A DNA stretch of 64,000 bases from Cyrtodaria siliqua (lineage: Eukaryota > Mollusca > Bivalvia > Adapedonta > Hiatellidae): NCBI GenBank assembly GCA_037043455.1, contig JAWPHD010005109.1, positions 1 through 64,000 of the forward strand, in the 5' to 3' direction. Below the pieces are notes generated by a model that saw only the letters and a program-made list of their open reading frames with translations, did no database searches and had not been told where the DNA came from. Below, in pieces: positions 58,208 through 64,000 of the stretch (within the stretch, counting starts at the first letter, position 1; every line of letters starts with the position of its first letter). Both the position numbers and the translations under genes were made by a program.

Positions 58208-58344
58208 GTCAGACGGAGTTGGAGAGATTTGTGTCCAAATTCGCAGTGCGATTTACACCAAAACAGCTCCGCACTAAGATCATGAATGAACAAAACAAGA
58301 AGCGATTGTGTTTTCAAAAAAGAATGACAAATATTTCCTTTTAA
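58208..58344 (+). CDS. Gene 2, terminal exon (end of Myb/SANT-like domain and stop)
   Basis: Acceptor TTTTGTTTTGTTTCAG; phase 1 in; stop TAA at 58342-58344. It encodes (S)QTELERFVSKFAVRFTPKQL, RTKIMNEQNKKRLCFQKR, MTNISF. FTPKQLRTKIMN fits the last helix of a Myb/SANT-like fold, where typical family members have a W-K-x-V/I-x-x-x-V pattern. The basic C-terminus follows. No AATAAA was found in the first 150 bases after the stop; ATTAAA-like text lies near 58840. Confidence 0.68.
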
Positions 58345-58497
58345 ACAGGAAGACAGCGCATTGGCTTAAAGGTTGATGTGTGTTTGGAAACTCACCATTG
58401 TCGTCAAACATGATTATAGACCCCGTGTTTAAAAAAGGACATAATCAGTTTTCGAATTAATATTCAACTTTTAAGTTTACTATTCTTAAATGATGTG

Positions 58498-58790
58498 ATA
58501 CCACAGCCTGGCCTAGGTGACTAGCGCCTGCCTCGCAAGTGAGAGGTCGTGGGTTTAATCTCTGGTCGGGTTATACCACAGACTTTCATAAAGCTTGTAC
58601 TAGTAGTCTATATCTTGACATTCATTACAAAACGGTATATTTAAGGCTGTTGACCTTGTGTCATGTAACATCACTGGGTGAGGTATCGTGTCATATGTCT
58701 ACAGCGTCGTTTTCCAGAGAGGCAGCGCTATAAAGTTGAGCATTGAGCTCACTGCAACAAGTAGACACAGTTGCGATATGATTGATTGTC
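58498..58790 (+). mobile_element. tRNA-derived SINE (family of 16085-16250)
   Basis: The head TGGCCTAGGTGACTAGCGCC gives an A box and GTCGTGGGTTTAATCTC a degenerate B box. The body ends GGCAGCGCTATAAAGTTGAG and CAAGTAGACACAGTTGCG, shared with 16180-16250. Confidence 0.75.
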
Positions 58791-58799
58791 AAAAGCAAC

Positions 58800-60980
58800 A
58801 TTGAACCCTATACAGATATATATTTTAATGGTGCTACAAACAAATTAAATACAATGTTTATATAAATGTTCAGATAATATTTTGATTTTTGCTCAGTTAT
58901 TTTCATGTTTAGATTTTATAGATTACACATCAAGTGTTCCGATTGCAAACTAAAATAAATGTCGGCGTAAATAAACACATTCTGCCACCAGATAAGGCAT
59001 TGATTTATAGCTCTCTAAATTCTGAATGTTGGTATCTCAGCTTATGGAAAGGAAGCTTGGGTTTTATATTTGGTTCATTGGTCAACGTGACATTGGTCAA
59101 AGTGACGGTGACTAAAATTAGAAATTCGGTAATTAAAAATAGAAATTTGGTTATTAAAAATAGAAATTCGGTTTCAGCTCAGTAATTTGAGTTTCCTTTG
59201 AGAGATTAAACACCCACTGAGATTTTTGGGCGGGATACACAATTGCCCCTACTATGAAACTTGTATATATGTATCTTGCACAGATCGCTGATCATTGACC
59301 AGTGGTGCTCTTGTTTTGTTAGTTAGTTTTAGAAAAAATAGTTTTCATATTTATGTACAGTCTTCCAATGTATACTTTATTGCAACATGAATTTGAATGA
59401 AATATTTTAAGTTAATTATATTGATTTGATTTTGGTCTATGTCTCGTCTGCAAAGAACGTGGCGAGACAAAGGTATCACATTGCGATGTTAGTGGCGTCC
59501 ACATTTACGTTATTAAAAGGCTGAGTTTATCGTAAAATGAAACAGTTGACAAATGTATTAGAAAGTGTTACAACTTAGAGAATTATTGCAAATAAATAAT
59601 TTCATTACTTCGGTGTACTGACTTAGGAATACAACAGATAGTGGGCAGATACAAAGGGTTTATAGCACAGGTATTTTAAGAGTTAAAAAGCTAGCATACC
59701 TTTTTAGCAATGTGTACAAACTTTCACATTTTTAAAGTTTTTTTTATGTGATAAGAGTTGTCCTCTTGTCTATTGTTGACTTATTGATATATATCGATGG
59801 ATATTAAAGCAACACAGAGAATCGTGTGTAGCATAACTTGTGTTGTAAAATCGGACAATTTTCATAATCGATTATTGAATTGAATCGGCTGGGACTGTTC
59901 GATTCATAATTGGAAGAATTTTTTTAGCAGAGCAACATTTGATAACAATAATGCTGTAATAGTAATTGTATTAACATGAACAATCACATCAAATTATTAT
60001 TATTATTTGAAATAGATTTTTTTTTATTCTTTCAATGTTTAAAATGTCTAAAACAATAATTTGATGTGCTTGTTCATGTTTATTTAAAATTGGCAAAATA
60101 ATTAACGTTTGTAGTATTATATAGCATCACAAAACTCAAATGGACCAATGGTTCAAATACTGTCGTTATCAACAAGACAACAGTTTCTGTTCTGTAATTA
60201 CTGTTTAATACTGAAACTCTTATCAACTAAACAATATTTAGCATTCCAAGTTAAAAGAAAATCTCCTTTAAACACACATAAAAACAACAAAACGGTCAAC
60301 CATATCAGTCTTTGATTTTTTAACATTTGTACGTTAGTAGTGTCCGTATTATATTGCATTACAAAACTCCAGTATTCATTATAAGCAAGACAACAAACTT
60401 TGAACAGTTACTGTTAAAGATTTATGCAGCACCAGTAGTTAAATCAATACTGAACCTCTTTCAACTAAATGCTATTTAGCATTCCAAGTTTAAAAAAGAA
60501 TAAATTGCAAACACTACATCACATATTTCCATGTGTTTTTTCGTCAATTGTTAAAAATTTACATATAATGACGTACCTCACACTGGACTGCAACTTCACC
60601 TTTTTTGCGTATGTCTTATTGCACAATTAGCAACTAACTTATTAAGATATTCTTTGATTGGCATTCCCGTTTCCGTTTTATGGAATCTGAAAAAAGTTTG
60701 AGACTACCAATCTTGTCATCTAACTGATCATAATCGATCATCAGTTGGTTACATCATAGTGCCAATAATAGTCCATTGTGAATTTCTACTGACTGCCCGT
60801 CGTTATAAGATGATTGTTAACAAAAAACCTTAAAATTCCATGAAAACTGAGATTAGTTGAATGTAATAATAATGGTATGTTGTCTTAGAACTTTCTAAAA
60901 AGGTTAAAACAATCTGAATATATTAGTAGAGAAGTTGAAGAATCTTGAAAGAATATTTACGTTTTATCTAAAAACATTAT
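58800..60980. other. Non-coding, nothing recognised
   Basis: Intron of the Myt1-like gene. A short repeat, TAAAAATAGAAATTYGGTTA, recurs three times at 59115-59175. Otherwise AT-rich DNA. Confidence 0.4.
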
Positions 60981-60989
60981 TTACTAACC

Positions 60990-61285
60990 CCCCCCCCCCC
61001 CCCCCCCCCCCCCAAAAAAAAACATACACACACAGAAAAAAGGGCATCTGGGTGAATTACAAAGAATAGTGGTGAGGATGAATAACACATTGTGTTCAGA
61101 TGATGTTGTATACAATGACATCGACCACGTATGATGTTGTATACAATGACATCGACCACGTATGGCACTGCATACAATACTTCGTGACAGGAATCCAGGA
61201 ATAAATCCTCCAGTAGTTGTGAACCAGGAATAAATCCTCCAGTAGTTGTGAACCAGGAATAAATCCTCCAGTAGTCATGAAGGTC
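60990..61285. repeat. Poly-C tract and two short tandem arrays
   Basis: A C22 run (60990-61012) is followed by two copies of GATGTTGTATACAATGACATCG-type 35-bp units (61101-61165) and three copies of a 30-bp GGAATAAATCCTCCAGTAGT unit (61197-61280). Opposing short frames here are repeat artefacts. Confidence 0.85.
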
Positions 61286-61604
61286 TCAGCCACCAGACCT
61301 ACTGGGAAGTGTTCTTAATTACTTCTAATGAATCCAGTTGCTATTGAAGACCGTTTTAAAATACCGGATTACGAAGTCGACGACAGTTCATTCAGTGGCA
61401 TTTGGAGAAGACTGAGTGAACAAATGACGTTATCATTCAAACATACGATGTCATCAACCGACAACGTTACATATAGCTACAATAAAACCTGTTCTTTTTA
61501 TTAGTCTTTTTTTTTGTTGATGGAATCTCACATTCGTGCCTATTTAATATTGAATTTATTAAACTCGTTAGGTAAAATTGATATGATGCCCTCGAATAAA
61601 GTAA

Positions 61605-61680
61605 TTTAATCAAACTTGTTTAATAAATTCAATATTAAACAGGCACTCATGTAAAATCCTCTCTTTATATATAGTCTGCA
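61605..61680. repeat. Stray copy of cassette-flanking intron text
   Basis: TTCAATATTAAACAGGCACTCATGTAAAATCCTCTCTTTATATA resembles the sequence that follows each gene 2 cassette (AACAAGCACTYTTGTAATATCCTCTATTTA). It lies beyond the gene 2 stop. Confidence 0.5.
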
Positions 61681-62146
61681 TGACAATGAGCTTTAAGGTT
61701 TTTTGTATGAAATGTATGCATTTTTAATGCCTTAAAAAAAGAAAAAAATCAAAACGGTCTTAGGAAGAAACTAAATTGATTTTCTTAGTACTTTTGGAGT
61801 ATGTAAATAAGTGATAGATATTGTTTACAAAGGACATTTAAAACTATAAAACTATTTTACAAGTTTAAAAATGTAGGCAAATAGTGTTTTATGAGGTTTG
61901 GGAAAAGCCTCCTTAGGCGGAAAACTTGAAAGAGGAAATTGTGTAAATTGTATAGAATGAACATTCCCTTTGGAATAAACTAGAATATTATTATTAAAAA
62001 AACAACAACAGTTTTTGGGTACTTGAATTGATTAGGGCCTGTGTACAAAAATTGATTTCAGTAATAATTAACACATTTCGTTTAGAGCAGATAGACATAG
62101 AATGACAGGTAAGTGTATCAGATATCATATTGGATGTCGGTAGCAC

Positions 62147-62309
62147 CAGGGCTTTCCTTAATAGCCGGCAGGCGGGTGATTTACTTTCCTATTTTGGTTA
62201 GCTGACCGGCTAATTTTAGCAATCCCCAATATAGCAAGAAAAAGAAGAAATATATTGCCCGCCTACTTTGAAACTTTCTCTGTAACTCAAAAATAAAGGG
62301 AAAGCCCTG
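62147..62309. mobile_element. 163-bp MITE with CAGGGCTTTCC ends
   Basis: The left end CAGGGCTTTCCTTAAT pairs with the reverse complement of the right end, CAGGGCTTTCCCTTTAT. TAGCAC flanks both sides (62141-62146 and 62310-62315). It ends 341 bases upstream of the Myt1 finger-2 exon. Confidence 0.85.
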
Positions 62310-62628
62310 TAGCACTGTTGACTTGTACTGATTAGTCAGATCTCCTATATATCTGTATCTTAGTATAAATTACTTCACAATATTAAAGTAGTTAAAAATG
62401 TTTATAACGTTTCACTGATATAGTTGAATTTACATATATTAATTGGATTATATTGGATTTGCCACAGTAGTTGATATTCACAATCTATTCACATTAAATC
62501 CATACCGAGCAAGTCTCGAATATTCAGCTAGTAGTCAAGTTGCCAATGTTTAGCAGGTAGCTGTAAATCTCTTTATATTTGTACGCTTTTTTTCCTTGTG
62601 AACAACATGGCAATATTATTTATAATAG

Positions 62629-62721
<93 letters not shown>

Positions 62722-63038
62722 TAATACCGCTGAATCATTAATTTCAAAATAAATTCTTTCAGAATTTCTGTTTGATGTTCATTGAATTTCCCCAGCTTCT
62801 TTAAAATGTTTCACAGGTTTATCAAAAGAACCTGTTATTTAGTTCACTTTTCGTGATTACTTGAACTGTACAAGTTTATGTTTAAAAGTTCTAGTTAGTG
62901 TGGGATGCTCAAAATATCCATTATATAGCAATTTGCTTTTCTCCAGTATAAATAGTTTGTAGAGACACCAGTATAAATGGTTTGTAAAGACCCGTATAAA
63001 CTTCTTGTAGAGACTCAAGACTAAATATTTATTTTCAG

Positions 63039-63079
63039 CTTGTCAGGATGTCCCATGAGAAGTATGGCCCCACCAGAAA
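63039..63079 (+). CDS. Myt1: Myt1-like gene, end of finger 2
   Basis: Bounded by ATTTATTTTCAG and GTGAGT; 41 bases, phase 2 in, phase 1 out. It encodes (S)LSGCPMRSMAPPE. LSGCP is the invariant end of MYT1-family fingers and supplies the final Cys. The following residues align with the finger 2-3 linker of MYT1L, where a PPE motif is also present. Confidence 0.93.
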
Positions 63080-63189
63080 GTGAGTTTAAACCTGCTTTAT
63101 GCATTGGATGATTATTGTTATATATATTTAAACAGAACTCCCATATTCTTGATCAACACCGTACATTTAAAATTTAGTCTTTTGTGATA

Positions 63190-63690
63190 TACTTGTTCTT
63201 TTTTATGCTCCCCAAAATGTTTAGGAAGCATGTAGTTGCCGCTTTGTCAGTATCCGTCTGACCGTCCCACATTTCTTGTATGGAGCATAACATGAAAACT
63301 GCTAATGGGACTGTAATGAAACTTCACACAATGATGGAGGATGATGAGAGGAAGTGAAGAGTACAGGAACCATAACTCTTTATCTTCATTCAAATTAAAT
63401 GAGTTATTGCCCTTGTAATTTTGTACTTATAATTCTTATCTGGAACATAACGTGTCAACTACTAATAGGACCAGAAAAAACTTCACACAATGATAAAGGG
63501 CAATGATAGGAAGTGCAGAGTGCAAGAACCATAACCAGCTTCATTCTTAGTTATTGCCCTTTGTAATTGTAAAATACTAACGGGACTGGAAAATCAATCG
63601 TAATAATAACACATATACGTTTATTATTGTTGGACATTTTCCCTGATATAACTACATTCACTTTGGGGAGCATCCGTCAGATCTACTAAT
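63190..63690. repeat. Interspersed repeat, copy of 57360-57960
   Basis: It opens TTTTATGCTCCCCAAAATGT and closes TTTGGGGAGCATCC, so the outer parts are inverted. Inner blocks match the 57-kb copy. It lies in the intron between the finger-2 and finger-3 linker exons. Confidence 0.8.
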
Positions 63691-63725
63691 CTTCTTGTTT
63701 AATAGTTTCTTGTCTTTCTTTTCAG

Positions 63726-63753
63726 TAATCTCAGTCCATGAGAGCAACCTTAA
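63726..63753 (+). CDS. Myt1: Myt1-like gene, linker exon between fingers 2 and 3
   Basis: Bounded by TTTCTTTTCAG and GTAAGT; 28 bases, phase 1 in, phase 2 out. With split codons it reads ISVHESNLK. It aligns with the PPEILAMHESVLK linker leading into finger 3 of MYT1L, where Lys directly precedes the finger's CPTPGC. Finger 3 should begin in the next exon, outside the window. Confidence 0.82.
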
Positions 63754-64000
63754 GTAAGTAGTAATCAGTAGAGTTGTCCTCAGTTTTAACACATACATAC
63801 ACAGTTTCCATTTGAGCATTTTTACTATTTTTGGTTCTGGAAAAAAATGTATTTTGTATGTACAAGGAGTGATCCAAAATTACTTAGGACTGTTACTATA
63901 ACATCTTTACTATTAAATAGTTAACAATAAAATTTACACACAAAATTAAGCAATGTATGTTATGGGATAGTTGGTATCAGTTGATAATTAGAATTATATA

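Overview
This window is eukaryotic: split genes with GT-AG introns, very AT-rich non-coding DNA, SINEs, non-LTR retrotransposon relics, MITEs, foldbacks and minisatellites. The repeat families and gene content suggest an invertebrate, most likely a lophotrochozoan and plausibly a bivalve mollusc. That placement is inference; no search could be run.

Two plus-strand genes can be reconstructed from exons, splice sites and reading phase. Gene 1 is the 5' part of a MYT1/MYT1L/ST18-type C2HC zinc-finger transcription factor. It has a probable start exon at 23387-23410, then exons at 24589-24646, 28261-28351 (first half of finger 1), 29630-30624 (end of finger 1 and a long acidic linker), 62651-62720 and 63039-63079 (finger 2), and 63726-63753. 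All phases are compatible. The remaining fingers must lie beyond base 64000.

Gene 2 lies inside the ~32 kb gap between gene-1 exons 30624 and 62651, on the same strand (about 37360 to 58344). It encodes acidic/coiled-coil stretches, an array of duplicated Pro/Gln/Ser-rich cassette exons (each about 65 codons, all phase 1-1), C2H2-like zinc fingers, a large exon resembling a tyrosine recombinase (Crypton/YR type) that lacks the C-terminal tyrosine, acidic and basic linkers, and a Myb/SANT-like C-terminus ending in a stop at 58342-58344. A second finger exon (46876-47443) is fused directly to a cassette, apparently from a collapsed tandem duplication. Because the host intron and nearly all gene-2 exons are phase 1, gene 2 could be an independent nested gene or could be spliced onto the Myt1 5' exons.

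Mobile DNA fills the rest. 1-23 kb: five-base-TSD MITEs, a piggyBac relic (9650-10750, TTAA-flanked), two RT relics (4690-5275 and 11330-12440, minus strand), several foldbacks and a SINE. 23-37 kb: gene 1 5' exons, a 157-bp tandem array (24950-25790), a large interspersed repeat (26171-27768), an element carrying a coding fragment (31480-32216) and more SINE/MITE copies. 37-58 kb: gene 2, with a Helentron-like helicase-endonuclease relic on the minus strand (44314-46085), a long palindromic MITE (47988-48513), a duplicated 1-kb repeat and a 52-bp minisatellite interrupted by a SINE. 58-64 kb: a SINE, poly-C and short tandem arrays, a 163-bp MITE and the gene 1 finger-2 exons.
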